A DNA stretch of 64,000 nt from Canna indica (GCA_034359265.1 CP136898.1:50829501-50893500); one strand, 5' to 3'; shown: positions 32,991 through 45,095, counted from the first letter of the stretch. Program-made: numbers and translations. Notes: generated by a model from the letters alone, not told the origin.

Positions 32991-33402
32991 AATCATAGAT
33001 CTTATTCTCTCAGGCTTAGAGCACAAGCCACCGACCGAGTCCCAAGGCGCTCGAGTAGCGAATGCCTTCACAAGGTGGCGCCCACTTCCTAAGGCGCTCG
33101 GGCAACGCGCACCGGCACAAGAATGCGTCCGCTTGTTGTCTGCTCGGCACTTGCGCGATCGCGCCTACACGAGGCATGGGCCTTCCGGCGCTCGCTCCCC
33201 TACGAGCTTGTACATCGTGCACCTACACTAGGCGATGCTTGCGGCCCTAGGCGTCCGCCTGCATCTTGCTACATCAGTGCATCTGCAGCGCACACTCACT
33301 AAGGAGCAATAGTACTTGGTCCCGACTGCACCACCAAATCACCAATGCACGCGTTCCAAGACACACACACACATGCTAAAAAATTTTGGTGTGATGAAAA
33401 TT
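32991..33402 (+). other. GC-rich leader of Copia A
   Basis: Markedly GC-rich (about 33000-33350) in an AT-rich window, with AAGGCGCTCG twice (33043 and 33090) and an (AC)n run at 33361-33372. Short ORFs on both strands show no recognisable domain. It lies between primer site and gag, interrupted by the element at 33403. Confidence 0.5.
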
Positions 33403-34527
33403 GGGCAATTTCTCAGATCCGGATTTGGGAAATGAGAAATTCCCAAATCCGTGAAGATTGGTAATTCTCATATATGAATTTGAGTGAATCCAATACCGAT
33501 TTTGCCCCTGCCCAAAGTCTCTACTCAATTCAAGATCGACTTTTGTTAAAAATTAAAAAAAATATATATAAAAAAAGAGATATAATAGAAATGAGGTGTT
33601 AGATTTTTAAAAATATATTTTCAAACTCTTTAATCAGTTAGAGACTTTGGTTAAAAATTAAAAAATATATAAAAAATAATTTTAATTTATAAGTAAAAAG
33701 AGGTATAATAGAAATGAGGTGTTAAATTTTAAAAAATATATTTTCAAACTCTCTAATGATATAGAAATGAGTTGTTAGAGTTTAAAAAATATATTTTCAA
33801 ACTCTCTAAATCATTAGAGAGTTTTGCACAAAGTCTATAAATGCAAATTTAAATTAAAAATTATAAAATATTTTTGATATTATAGACTTTGGGCAAAAGT
33901 CTCTAATACATTAAATTTTATTTAGAGGCTTTTGTCCAAAGTCTATAGAACTAATTTTTAATTATGATGTTAGTGAAATATTTTTTGTCCAAAATATTTT
34001 GATAGACTCTAGCATATATTTTATATCACATATATTTTTTTGTGAATTGAATTTTATTTTTTATAATTATAAAATTACTATAAACAAAAGTCTCTAACTC
34101 ATTAGAGACTTTTGTGCAAAGTCTATAATAGCTTCATATTTTTTCAAAAAAAAATATTTGAATTCATAAAATAATTTTTTAATGATACAAAAGAGGAATT
34201 ATGATCTAGAAAAATATTTTACATCAAAATATTTCATAATTTTTAATTTGAATTTAAATTTATAGACTTTGTACAAAAGTCTTTAATACATTAGATAGTT
34301 TAAAAAATATATATTTTATTCTCTAATATCTTATTTTTATCCTAAAAAATATTTTATAAATTAAAATTATTTTTTAAATATTTATATATATATATATATA
34401 TTTTAATTTTTGATCAAAGTCTCTAACTGGTTAAAGACTTTGACCAGGGGCAAAATCGGTATTGGATCCACTCAAATCCGGATTTGGGAATTTCTCATTT
34501 CCTAAATCTGGATCTGGGAAATTGCCC
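33403..34527. mobile_element. non-autonomous Mutator-type element (MULE-MITE)
   Basis: 1125 bp, flanked by the 9-bp duplication ATGAAAATT (33394-33402 and 34528-34536), the size typical of Mutator. Terminal inverted repeats of over 100 bp start GGGCAATTTC; inner parts include AAATGAGAAATTCCCAAATC and ATCCAATACCGATTTTGCCC on the left, matched in reverse on the right. The interior is very AT-rich with alternating copies of AGAGACTTTG and CAAAGTCTCTAA. No coding sequence. Confidence 0.85.
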
Positions 34528-34570
34528 ATGAAAATTTAATTTGACACAGTAATTTTTTTTTTTGAAAAAA

Positions 34571-35399
34571 ATGGTTAGTCACAATCAAATGGAAGAGGAG
34601 CAAATTTCAAAAGAGATGATTCGTTTTGCAAATAACAATAATAGATCTTGGATTTCATTAGAGAATTCATCCATTCAGATTAGCCCTGTGAAGTTAGATG
34701 GACCGTCTACTTATCCGATGTGGTCTCGAAGCATGTGATTATTTGTTAGAGCCTGTGGTCTTGAGGGATATCTCACTGGGAGTAAAATACAATTGGCTGA
34801 TGGATACAGTGCACAGTGGGAGTTAGAAAACTCCCTTGTTATGTTTTGGCTCCTAAATTCTATGAATTGGAGATTAGCTAGGGATTAACTTTCTTTAATA
34901 TTGCTAGCAGGAATATGGGAAGTTGTTTCACGGACTTACTTTTAGGTAGGAAATTTTGTGTAGGCTTATGAGATTCAGGACAAAGTCCGTAGGGTAAGAC
35001 AATGTGACATGTTAGTGACGGCTTATGTGGCTGAACTTAAACGGTTATGGTTAGAGTTGGATTTTTATTGTCCATTCAAGGCCTTACATTCTGAGGATGC
35101 TGGTTTACACAAGAAAAATGTTGAAGAAGAACGAATATTAAATTTCTTGGCAAGACTTAATTCTGAATTTGATTCCATTAATTAAAACATGGATTCTTGA
35201 CAGAGGAGATACATTGCCATCAATTCAGCAAGTGTTCTCCATTGTTCAAAGTGAAGAGACTCGAAGAATGGTTATGGTGGATTCTAATAACTCATACACA
35301 CCATCACCTCGATTTACACCTAATTGCTCAACCTCGTGAAAGAGTTGAAAAGGAGCAAGTGAGATGTGATCATTGTCACAACTCATGTCTTGTTAAAGA
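34571..35399 (+). pseudogene. Copia gag (A), part 1
   Basis: Gag of a different Copia group (retrotran_gag_3 / UBN2_3 style). It starts at ATG 34571. Recognisable: PVKLDGPSTYPMWSRSM, a stop, LFVRACGLEGYLTG, QDKVRRVRQCDMLVTAYVAE, LKRLWLELDFYCPF and NVEEERILNFLARLNSEFDS. Later, in a shifted frame, VFSIVQSEETRRMVMVDS leads to CDHCHNSCLVKD, the first half of a CCHC knuckle. Element B interrupts after the Asp codon; the second half is at 56262. Several stops before 35100 show an old copy. Confidence 0.85.
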
Positions 35400-36743
35400 T
35401 GTTGGCCTAAGGTTTTCAACCTGATCTTAATACTAGTTTTAATGATAACAAAAATGGAACTAATGTTTGAGCAAGAAATATTTTCAGGTTCCATATCGGT
35501 GTTTTATGCGACGTCCCCAATCGAAAAAATCACAAAAGATCAAGAATCAGAGGTTTCTGAGTCGAGCATGTCAAAATTAGTTTAGAACTTAATTTCTTTT
35601 ATTGTAAACATTTCTAAGCCTTAGTTTGATGTCCTCATTGAGTTCACAATCCAAAAAAATAAAATCCGAACCCCGAAAACTTAAAAACTAAAAAAATTAG
35701 AAAACAATCTTGAAAATTTCTAAGTATAGGGGCTCCTTGGAGGGCTACTTAATTTGGATATTTTCTTGCCATCAAAAGTCCCAATAATTGTTTCTTAGGT
35801 AAAAACAAATTAAATAAATATTTTAAAGGAATTTTTGGAAACCGTTAATCTAAAAAATAAGGCTTGGAAGGCAAGAAACCTCTATATTACCCAGAATTCC
35901 CAAAATATCCCTAGCTAGTTTTTTTAAAACTGCCCAAAATTTCCAAAATGCCCCCAAATGGCTCTTTTTCAAATTTAATAAGATTTGAACGGCTCTTCGC
36001 TTTCATACCCCAATACCAACTCTATAAATACACCAAAAGCTCCCTTCCTAAGGCTCCCAACTATTCATTGAGCTATTCTAACAATATTTGGAGCCTTTCT
36101 TGAGCCATTTCTCTCAAACCTTAGCTTTGAGCTTCTACCTCCTTGATTGAGCTTTCAACCTTGTGTTTCATCATCAAAGGCATCAAGAGGAAGATAGGAT
36201 CTTGTGTTGGAGCTAAGTATTATATTGATTGTATTTTGCTATATTTATATTTGTATATTATTATTATTCTCATTGTATATCAAGTTGTGAAAACCTAGGG
36301 TGCTAGGTTTGTGTGTATGGTGGTAGCCTTGGTGTAGAGGCTTAAATCCACCGGCGTAAATTTAGTTTGTTAGTTGTGTAGTCCTTAGAAGAAGAGGTGT
36401 TGGAGGTACTCTCGGGTGTGAGAGTAACCCTCGGTTGTGAGGGTCTGTGCCTTAGCTTGTAAATCCTCTTGTATGATACACTTAATCTAGTAAGTCAGAG
36501 TTTGAAATCCTAAGTGGGGTGCTTAGGTAGTGAAGTAGGCATTGGGGTTGAACCACTATAAATTTATTGTGTTAGCATTGCTCTTGTGCATGTTTGATTA
36601 CTTGTTATTTATCTTGCTTGCTTCCACTTGCTATTAAATTGTGATTTGCCTAAAGTAATCAAGAAACAATTAAAACCGAATTTAGGCTAAAGTTTTAGTT
36701 AACACACTATTCACCCCCCTCTAGTGTGGTCATTCAACTTACA
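35400..36743 (+). repeat. 5' LTR of element B
   Basis: 1344 bp, TGTTGGCCTAAGG to CAACTTACA. TATA box ACTCTATAAATACACC near 36009. It lacks the GGTCGACC palindrome block found in the other families. A double hairpin lies at 36509-36558. Confidence 0.88.
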
Positions 36744-36745
36744 TT

Positions 36746-36757
36746 TGGTATCAGAGC
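36746..36757 (+). other. primer binding site, initiator tRNA-Met (B)
   Basis: Canonical TGGTATCAGAGC, two bases after the LTR end. Confidence 0.88.
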
Positions 36758-36810
36758 GGGTTGTGGACTGAGATTTCACCATCTCGTCTACATCTAGCCT
36801 CGATCCTAGA

Positions 36811-38145
36811 ATAGCACTAGAGAGTATAGCGTTTGCACCACCTAAGTTTGATGAGGTAAATTTTGGTGTTTGGAAGAGTTGGATGTATACATTTCTTAAA
36901 ACACAAAGTTTATAACTATGGTGCATGCTAAAGAATGAATATGTTGAGCCCACCATTGCCATTAATGAGTGGACTCAAGAACAAGTTAGATTGTTTGAAG
37001 TGAATGCTAAAATAATGCACTTTCTATATTGCTTATTCTCGAATGATATACTTGAAAATGTTACGCATTGTTCATCCGCATTTGCTATTTGGGCTTGGTT
37101 AAACATGCTATATGACTATGCAAAAATCGAGGAACTTATCACTTTAGATGAGGGTGGTGATGACAATTGTCATCCTCCTAGTACTAACATGGTTTTTGAA
37201 GCTCATAGTGTCTCTAATCAAAGGAGCACTAAAAATCGAAAGAGGAAGATTATATGCTATTTGTGCAAGGAAAAATGGCACATTAAAAAGAATTGCCCTT
37301 CCTTGAAGAAAAGGACCAAGAGGAGAACAAGTGATTCAACATCCACCTATGAATCACATGAAGCACCTCTTGTCACGATGAAGAAGCTACTTCTCACCTA
37401 TGCCTCATGGGATTGAATGATGAGGTAAAATCTTCAACTTTTCATCATCATGAAAACGAATACTAGCTCATTTGATCCTTGTCATGATGATTTGAAGCTA
37501 CATATGATAGAGTTGAAAAGCCAAAATAATGATTTGGAAATTGAGAATAATGAAATGCTAATTAATAATTCAAAATTTAGAAATGAAAATGAAAATTTGA
37601 GAACAAAAAATAATGAGTTGGAAAATAGATTAAAGTATGAAAAGAATGATTTCAAAAGCAATTTCAAGATTAAGAATGAGAACTTGAAATTTGAAAATGT
37701 GAAAATAAAAAATAAAAATTGCATGTTGAAATCTCAATTACATGCCTTACAGAAGTCTATGAATGATTTGAAAAATGAGATTTTGATCTTGAGTAGAAAA
37801 GTTAATGTTCCTTCTTTTAAGAACTCTAGAAATTAAAATGTCTCATTTAGAAAATCTCAAAAGAAGAATGTTTCCTTTAAGAATGCTCATGCATATCATA
37901 GTTCACATGTCAAGCATTATAATGATAGATCTCATGTCCATAGCAAAAATGAAAAGAAGTTTAATGGACATTGCTTTTGTTGTGATATTTTTGGTCATGC
38001 TATCTATGATTGCACATTGAAGAGAAATCCAAGTGTTGCTAGGACACTTTGGATTCCAAGGTCAACTCACCCCCAAGGACCCAAAGTCATTTGGGTACCA
38101 AAAGTGTCATCTTCTTTTCTAGGGGGAGTTACCACGCAAGGGTAA
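36811..38145 (+). pseudogene. gag of element B
   Basis: Homologue of the gags of E and C. The expected start is ATA at 36811 (ATG in E), so the initiator is lost. It reads ALESIAFAPPKFDEVNFGVW, a stop near 36912, then NEYVEPTIAINEWTQEQVRL, FEVNAKIMHFLYCLFSND and AFAIWAWLNMLYDYAKIEEL. The first knuckle is CYLCKEKWHIKKNC, with Trp in place of the usual Gly. A long coiled coil rich in Asn, Lys and Glu follows (37450-37836), then a basic linker, a second knuckle CFCCDIFGHAIYDC and the conserved tail TLWIPR...PQGPKVIWVPK, ending GGVTTQG and TAA. At least two frameshifts (about 37400 and 37836). Confidence 0.86.
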
Positions 38146-41109
38146 AGGAAATTGAAGAATTGAGGTTGACAATGGACTTGAATGAAAAATCCATCATTGG
38201 TTGCAATTTCAAGTCATCATGATGCCTAAGGTATGAAAAATAACATCTTAAGTGATCTGGTATCATCTGCTTACTTTGCTTTGTTCCGTTCAAGTTGGAG
38301 TGTATGACACTTGTGTAATTCGAGTAGATTTTATCCGCTCTTGATATGATTTTATCAAATGCTTTTTTATTTTTGGTTTCCCGATTTCTTCGGAGACCTA
38401 TGTAGCCTATAACTGGCTCATGCGACCTTGCGGTTCTAAATCGTAGACTAATTGTGGCCTTTCGGTTTTTCAACCAACAGGAAGGTTTGGAGATATTAAT
38501 TTTTCAAATATTTCATACTTTGAGATCTCTTGATTCATTTTGGTATCATGATAATTCATTTTGAAATGAATCCTTACTATATAGTTTGGTTGAGACTTTT
38601 GAATGAAACATTGCACTTAACCCTTGCTATTTAGTATACTAACTTGCTAGTAGTCACATATTTCCATTATGCTACTAATGGTTGTTGCTTGCAAGTTATC
38701 AAAAAATTGATGGAAGGCTAATAGATTGAAATTGGAATGAGAGTTGACAAGTTTGGCAAAATTTATCTCATATGAGTTATGATCTTGACTTTTATTAAAA
38801 TATAGTTTAATTACCTCAATAACTATGCTTGAGTGATTTCTCTATGCTCAGATTGATTATGCATGATAAATGTTCGAAGTTTCATGAGTAGGGAAATTTT
38901 TGATAACTTAGGCCACTTCATGATGTTGATATTGAATGAAATCGGACTAGGTTAAAATCCTTCATTAGAGACTTCATTTTAAGTTAAAAGTTGATGAACA
39001 TGTTTAGATGTGTTAATGATTCATTGCCATGCATTAAATTTGAAAAATTATGGGTAGATGAACAATGTGATAATTAGATCACTTTAGGGGACTTAAAGTT
39101 GAAAAGTTTGACAAAGTCAACAAATCGACTTGGACACTTCATTTTAAGTCCAAACGTTATAGACTTGTTTAGAAATAGGTATGACATGTTTCCATTCTTT
39201 TAAATAAAAAATTCATATAAATATAGATAAAATGACATAGACGTCATTTCATGATAACCTCTTTTGAACTAAGTTGACCCAAGTCAACAAATTGACTTAG
39301 TGGTCTCATTTTCAATCCATATTTGAGAAATATGTTTAGATTTACTCATGTTAGGTGTCCATAGGTTTAAATTTGAAAAATCATGAGTAAATGATAACAT
39401 TCACACTTAGCAAGTTTCATGATAACTAACTTATTTTTGAATGAAACTATGTTAAGTTGATATCTTGACTTAATGACATAATTTTAATCTCAAACTTGAC
39501 ATACACTCTTTACATGACCATTTTGTGGTGTTACAAAAGCTCGAATGAAAATTGAACATGTTTTCAAAAATAACTGAAAATTACGAAAAATCCCATTAAA
39601 AATTTAGCATTTTCAGTTATTTCTAGCAAAATGTAGAAAAACTCTTTTTAACTGATTCTTGAAACTACATCTTCATTGAAAAATCTAGCTTCTCCAGTAA
39701 AAATTTTAAAATATTTCATCAAGAATCTTATTTGTAGTGGAATTTTGAAGTTGGATTTCACAAATGCAAAATATCATCCTCTTAATTAAAATATCAATCT
39801 TTCCGATACTTTGATTTTTCGTCGAAAACTTCAAATGAAATTTTGTGTATACTATTTTGATTCCATTTTTAATATCGTTCTCACTATTCTTTGAGTGAAA
39901 TCATTTCTAAAAATAATTTTGATAACTTGAGCGATAACTTGATAAATGAGTTTTTGGCTAAAATCGAGATAGGTTGAAAAATGGACTTAGAAAATTCATT
40001 TTTCATTCAAACTTGACACATTCATCTCAAATGGTTATTCAGCGATGTCTGGAAAGTTTGAATAAAAAAAAGTGACAACTTTTGAAAAAAATACCTAAAA
40101 TTTACGAAAATGCCACTAGACTTTCAGGAATTTTATGAATTTTTAGAAAACTGATTTTTGACTGATTCTTGAACCCTTAGATTTCGTAAAAAATATAGTT
40201 TCTTCTGTTAAAGTTTCAAAAAATTTTGTCAAGGATATGATTTGATAGGGATTTAAGAGTTTGATTTATGTATACTTAAGTATCCCTTTGACCTAAGTCA
40301 ACAAAGTGACCTAAAATTTTTATTTTATGCCCAAACTTGCCTGACATACTTAGATTCACTCATGTTAGATACATAGGTACCTAAATTAGAGAAAACATGA
40401 GTAGATAGAAAAAATTGATACTTAGCCATTTCCTTATTTTTCATCCCTATTTCGAGTGAAATCGTGCTAAGTTCATATTTTGATCAAATGACATTATCTT
40501 CACTTCAAACTTGATATACATGCTTTACATGATCATATCTTGGTATTTTGAAAGTTTGAATGATTTCTGGAAATGTCATAAAAATCTTATTAACGAAAAT
40601 ATCACTAAAGTATCACTCTTCTCAAATTGCTCACTTTTTCGATACTTTCAATTTTAATTTAATTTTCAAATAAAACTTGAAGTATGATATTTTGAATTCA
40701 CGTGTGGTATCGTTCTGTACTCATTTGATGATAAAAATCATTTCTAAAGTGATTTTTGACTGTTTGACCAATACTTGAAAATATCGATACTTAAGTTACT
40801 ACATGATTTAATCTCTTATTTGATGCTTGGTTTTCATCCCTTGAGTTGAGACTTTCACGTTTTTGAAAAATCTCTTAGAGTTTCAACTTTGACTTTTGAT
40901 TGACTTTTCTTGCCATTTTTTATTGATGTCAAAAGGAAAAAAAAAGGTAAATAGGAAGAAAATATAGGAAAACCATGCATATAGATATGAGGAGTTTATT
41001 TTCGTAGATATGCATGTTGATAGGGGGAGAAATCTCATAATTGACTTCCTTTGTGATTATATGAAAATATTTTCTAAAGGTTGTTTGTCATCATCAAAAA
41101 GGGGGAGAT
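38146..41109 (+). other. non-coding region and polypurine box of element B
   Basis: About 3 kb, AT-rich, no gene. It consists of diverged internal repeats: variants of AAAAATCTAGTTTCTTCAGT recur near 39690 and 40190, and AAGTCAACAAATCGACTTGG-like segments near 39115, 39290 and 40300. Before the LTR come a degenerate hairpin (ATTGATGTCAAAAGG, 40922-40936), GATATGAGGAGTT (40984), AGGGGGAG after ATATGCATGTTGAT (41022-41029), GTTTGTCATCATCAAAA (41083-41099) and the tract AGGGGGAGAT. Confidence 0.75.
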
Positions 41110-41223
41110 TGTTGGCCTAGGTTTTCAACCTGGCCGTATTTTCAGTTTTGATGAAAACAAACATGAAACTAATGTTTTAGAAAGAAATATTTTTAGATTC
41201 CATATTAGTTTTTTATGCGACGT

Positions 41224-41797
41224 CCGATGGAGCATCAACAAAAGAAACCAACCTTCGGCTGATGAGCGACCGATGATACAACTGGCGACACAATGGGAGA
41301 AACCCATGGGGAATGTTGGCCATACAATAAGCCATCTTCAGTAGTCATGAATTCTTCAGTCATTTCTGTCTCTTGGGGATCGAATTCAAATGTTGTTCCC
41401 GAGAATGCCACAAGTCTATCATTTTCCTTCTAATTCTGATTCGGCAATGGATCCTTTTCTATTTTTGACCCTTCAGGAGAGTCGTCTAATTCTTCATTAG
41501 CAATCTTCTCTGGAATAATATCAAGCAGTGTTCCACAATAGCCCATGCCGTGACCCATCCTCTTGTGACAGGGACAGTAGTGGGAATTGTTTTTATCACC
41601 TGGAAAAGGTTGATAATCGAAGTCAGGCAACTCGAGAGCTCCAATGGACATAAGAACTTCAAACAACAACTCAGTGTGAACGAGATTTCAATTGTACTGG
41701 TTTTTCTCTTTATGTTCTTTGCCCTTATTCTTCATCTAATGTGGTACAAACAACTTATTAACGTCTGTCATGACATAAGTGAGTTTGAGCCATTGTT
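41224..41797 (-). mobile_element. gypsy-like fragment in LTR of B
   Basis: Sequence absent from the 5' LTR of B. The minus strand 41669-41430 reads LPDFDYQPFPGDKNNSHYC followed by PCHKRMGHGMGYCGTLLDII, a Cys/His cluster reminiscent of gypsy gag-pol linkers. No terminal repeats or target duplication found; the junctions are approximate. Confidence 0.45.
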
Positions 41798-41911
41798 GGG
41801 ATTGAAAAATCACAAAAGATCAAGAATCAGATGCTTCGGAATCGAGCATGTCAAAATTAGTATAGAACTTAATTTCTTTTATTGTAAACATTTCTAAGCT
41901 TTAGTTTGATG

Positions 41912-42501
41912 TAGGGATGGCAATTCAAACCGGTTAACCGTGGTTAACCGGTTAACCAAACCACAAAATCCGGTTTTGGATAGTGGATTTGTGGTTTGGT
42001 TTCAGTTTCGGATAGTAAAAACCAAAAACCGTTTAAAATCGGTTCGGTTTCGGTTATCGGGTCGCGGTTAACTAGTAATTAATCGAAACCGGTTATATAT
42101 TCGGTTTCGGTTACCGGTTTTTTACGGTTAACCGATAACCGAAACCGGTTTTGTTATTAATATTTGAACCGGTTATCTGTTTACTATCGGTTTTTTACGG
42201 TTAACCGGTATCTGAAACCGGTTTTGCTATTAATCTTTGAATCGGTTATCCGTTTACTACCGGTTAACCGATTAGTAAACGAATAACCAGTTCTATTCGA
42301 ACCAAAAAATTCAGTTTCGTTATCCGCGGATAACCGAAACTGAGCCGGTTTCGGTTTCGGATATAGGCTTTTGAAACCGACCGGTTTCGGTTTCGGTTTC
42401 GGTTTCGGTTTCGGTTAGCGAGTTTGGAAAACAGTTTCGATTTCGATTTCGATTTCGGTTAACCTCCAAAAGTGCGGTTAACCGAACCGTTGCCATCCCT
42501 A
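41912..42501. mobile_element. hAT-type MITE made of AACCGG/CCGGTT repeats
   Basis: 590 bp with terminal inverted repeats TAGGGATGGCAA / TTGCCATCCCTA and the 8-bp duplication GTTTGATG (41904-41911 and 42502-42509). The pre-insertion sequence is seen in the 5' LTR of B (near 35620). The interior is built almost wholly of CGGTTTCGGTT, GGTTAACCGG and their complements. Terminus and target size indicate the hAT superfamily. The minus-strand ORF over the repeats (Arg/Glu/Thr-rich) is not a gene. Confidence 0.88.
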
Positions 42502-43274
42502 GTTTGATGTTCTTATTGAGTTCACAATCCAAAAAAAATGAAACCCGAACCCCGAAAACTTAAAAACTAAAAAAATCAGAAAACGGTCTTGAAAATTTTT
42601 AAGTATAGGGGGCTCCTTGGAGGGCTAATTAATTTAGATATTTTCTTGCTATCAAAAGTCCCAATAATTGTTCCTTAGGTAAAAACAAATTAAAAAAATA
42701 TTTTAAAGGAAATTTTGGAAATTGTTAACCTAAAAAATAAGGCTTGGAAGGCTAGAAACCTCTATATTACCCAAAATTCCCAAAATATCCCTAGCTAGTT
42801 TTTTTAAAACTGCCCAAAATTTCTAAAATGCCCCCAAATGGCTCTTTTTCAAATTTAATAAGATTTGAACGGCTCTTCGCTTCCATACCCCAATATCAAC
42901 TCTATAAATACACCAAAAACTTCCTTCCAAAGGCTTCCAACTATTCATTGAGTCATTCTAACAATATTTGGAGCCTTTCTTGAGCCATTTCTCTCAACCC
43001 TTAGCTTTGAGCTTCTACCTCCTTGATTGAGCCTTCAACCTTGTGTTTCATCATCAAAGGCATCAAGAGTAAGTTAGGATCTTGTGTTGGAGCTGAGTAT
43101 CTCCAGTTATATTTGTATTTTATTGTTATTCTCATTGTATATCAAGTTGTGAAAACCTAGGGTGCTAGGTTCGTGTGTATGGTGGTAGCCTTGGTGTAGA
43201 GGCTTAAATCCACCGGTGTAAACTTAGTTTGCTAGGGTTAGTTGTGTAGTCCTTAGAAGAAGAGGTGTTGGAGG

Positions 43275-45093
43275 TGTTGGCGTGTAGGCCTGGCGGGCTG
43301 AGTCATCAATCGCCTTGTGGCGTGTAGGCCTGGCGGGCCGAGTCACACTCGAATGCCGAGGGCGCTGGGGTTTGCTACGGTATAAGGTGAAGGCGCGCCC
43401 TTCCCTCAGACCAATTGGTTTGGGGGTCGTTGGTTAGCGTCAGAGTCCTGGGAGCTGGTATCAAAGCCTGGGTCTCAGGTTTGAGTCTCGGCTGGTGATT
43501 GCTAAGGGGGAGATTGTTGGCGTGTAGGCCTGGCAGGCCGAGTCACACTCGAATGCCGAGGGCGCTCGGGTCTGCTACGGTATAAGGTGAAGGTGTGCCC
43601 TTCCCTCACACCAATTGGTTTGGGGGTCGTTGGTTAGCGCCGGAGTCCTGGGAGCTGGTATATTGTTGGTTTAAGGGTCTCTCTTAAGCCTCGATCTTTA
43701 TTTTGATGATAACAAACAAGTATTTAATCTATATGTGAAGTTTTGAGTTCAGGTTGAGGTTGCGATAAGCATGCCAAGTTCGTTCAAACGAAACGAAAGA
43801 AGAGATTCTCAAAGAAACGGAAATAGAAAACGTCAAAGAAAGGCTCGGGCTTAGATCAAGTAGAAATCATGTAATATACCCCTAGGATGATTTTATCCCA
43901 AGCCAAATTGTAAAGTTATCCAAGTTAAAACTTGGTAACTAAACCCATAAAAAGGCATGTAACAAAAATCAAGTAGAAGTCAGCCTCAACTTGAGTTCGG
44001 TTGACCGAACAAGGCAGATCTTTGGCTGCAGCCAATTCGGTCGACCGAATGTTGTAAAAAAATGACAGTAACCATTCGATCGACCTGTCCGTCGACCAAA
44101 GTTGGTAAAGAAAATGTAGAAGGCTGCGTCGGTCGACCGATCGGTCGACCAACCGAAGTCAAAATTTGGCAGAAGGCTCGTCGGTCGACCAGATTGCAAA
44201 TCACCAATCGTGCGACTAGCCTTCATTGCATCGATCGATCGATCGATCGGCCAGATCAAAAATCACAATGTCGCATCCTCGGCTTCACTGCATCGATCAA
44301 CTGGATGGTCGACCGGATTCAGGATGGATGAAGTTGCGACTCCTTCGGTCGACCCATCGGTCAACCGAACAGTGTTAAAAACACACAAAAAGGGTAGCGG
44401 TCGATCGGTCGATCGACCAAATGGGCCATATCGGCTATTTTTATACCCGTTGAGTCATCGTTCAGCTGAGGGGTTATAAATACCCCTCACCTACCTTCTT
44501 AAAATCTTCTTGGTGAATTTATTGAGCATTCAAGAAGTAATTAAAAGCCTTCAAAGTGATCGATATGTTGCGCCCTAATCTTTCGTCAAAATCTTCTTTG
44601 AGCGCCTGTTTTCTTCAACTCTACTGCAACTCCAGTCCATCTTCTGGCAAGTTGAAGGCGTGAAGGCTTGGGAAAAGAGCTATGGTTTCTATTTCTATTC
44701 TTAAGCTCTTTTACATTGTATTTGAAGTTTTATTTCAGATTTGTTTTTCATTTGTAATAGCTGCTAGGTGTGCTAGGGAAACACTTAGGGAAAACTTTGT
44801 AGAATTGTATTTTGCCTAGGTGAATAGGTTTGAGGGGTTCGTAGAGTGGTGAGAAGAGTGTCCTCATTAAGGTAGTGGAGTAGGCAGTTGGGCGAACCGC
44901 TATAATTATTTTTGTCTGCATTGCTTTCTTGTTTGCCTATCATTGTTATTGATATTTGATCACATCCACTGTTAAGAAATACTTGCACTTAAGTTAAGTT
45001 AAGTTTGAGTATAAAAGAAAAAAGTTGATTAAATAGAAAAGGGGGTAGACACTATTCAACCCCCCCCCTTCTAGTGTCAGATTTCACACAATA
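43275..45093 (+). repeat. 5' LTR of Copia F, interrupted by G
   Basis: The first six bases TGTTGG (43275-43280) sit next to the GGAGG duplication; after insert G the LTR resumes with TGTTGGTTTAAGGG at 43664 and runs to CACACAATA (CA mutated to TA). Palindrome block 43997-44425, TATA box GGTTATAAATACCCC at 44472-44486. A short deletion removes the first stem of the double hairpin near 44862. Confidence 0.8.
43281..43663. mobile_element. short repeat element G in LTR of F (TRIM- or SINE-like)
   Basis: Two direct copies of a unit starting CGTGTAGGCCTGGC (43281, with a 40-bp partial duplication so that it recurs at 43321; and 43521) and ending GGGAGCTGGTAT. Between them lie TGGTATCAAAGC (43457-43468, 11/12 match to the tRNA-Met primer site) and AAGGGGGAGAT (43504-43514) just before TGTTGG, as in a miniature LTR element. 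Yet GGTTTGAGTCTCGG resembles a tRNA B box, so a SINE-like origin is possible. TGTTGG on both sides could be its target duplication. Confidence 0.5.
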
Positions 45094-45095
45094 AT

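Noticed and set aside
33016..33250. Overlapping ORFs on both strands in the GC-rich leader of Copia A
   Set aside because: High GC lowers stop frequency; no domain, and the place between primer site and gag explains the DNA.
42320..42532. Minus-strand ORF with Arg-Asn and Glu-Thr repeats
   Set aside because: Product of the CGGTTT/AACCG repeats inside the hAT MITE.
43430..43500. A functional tRNA gene in element G
   Set aside because: B-box-like and weak A-box-like words are present, but no cloverleaf could be drawn.
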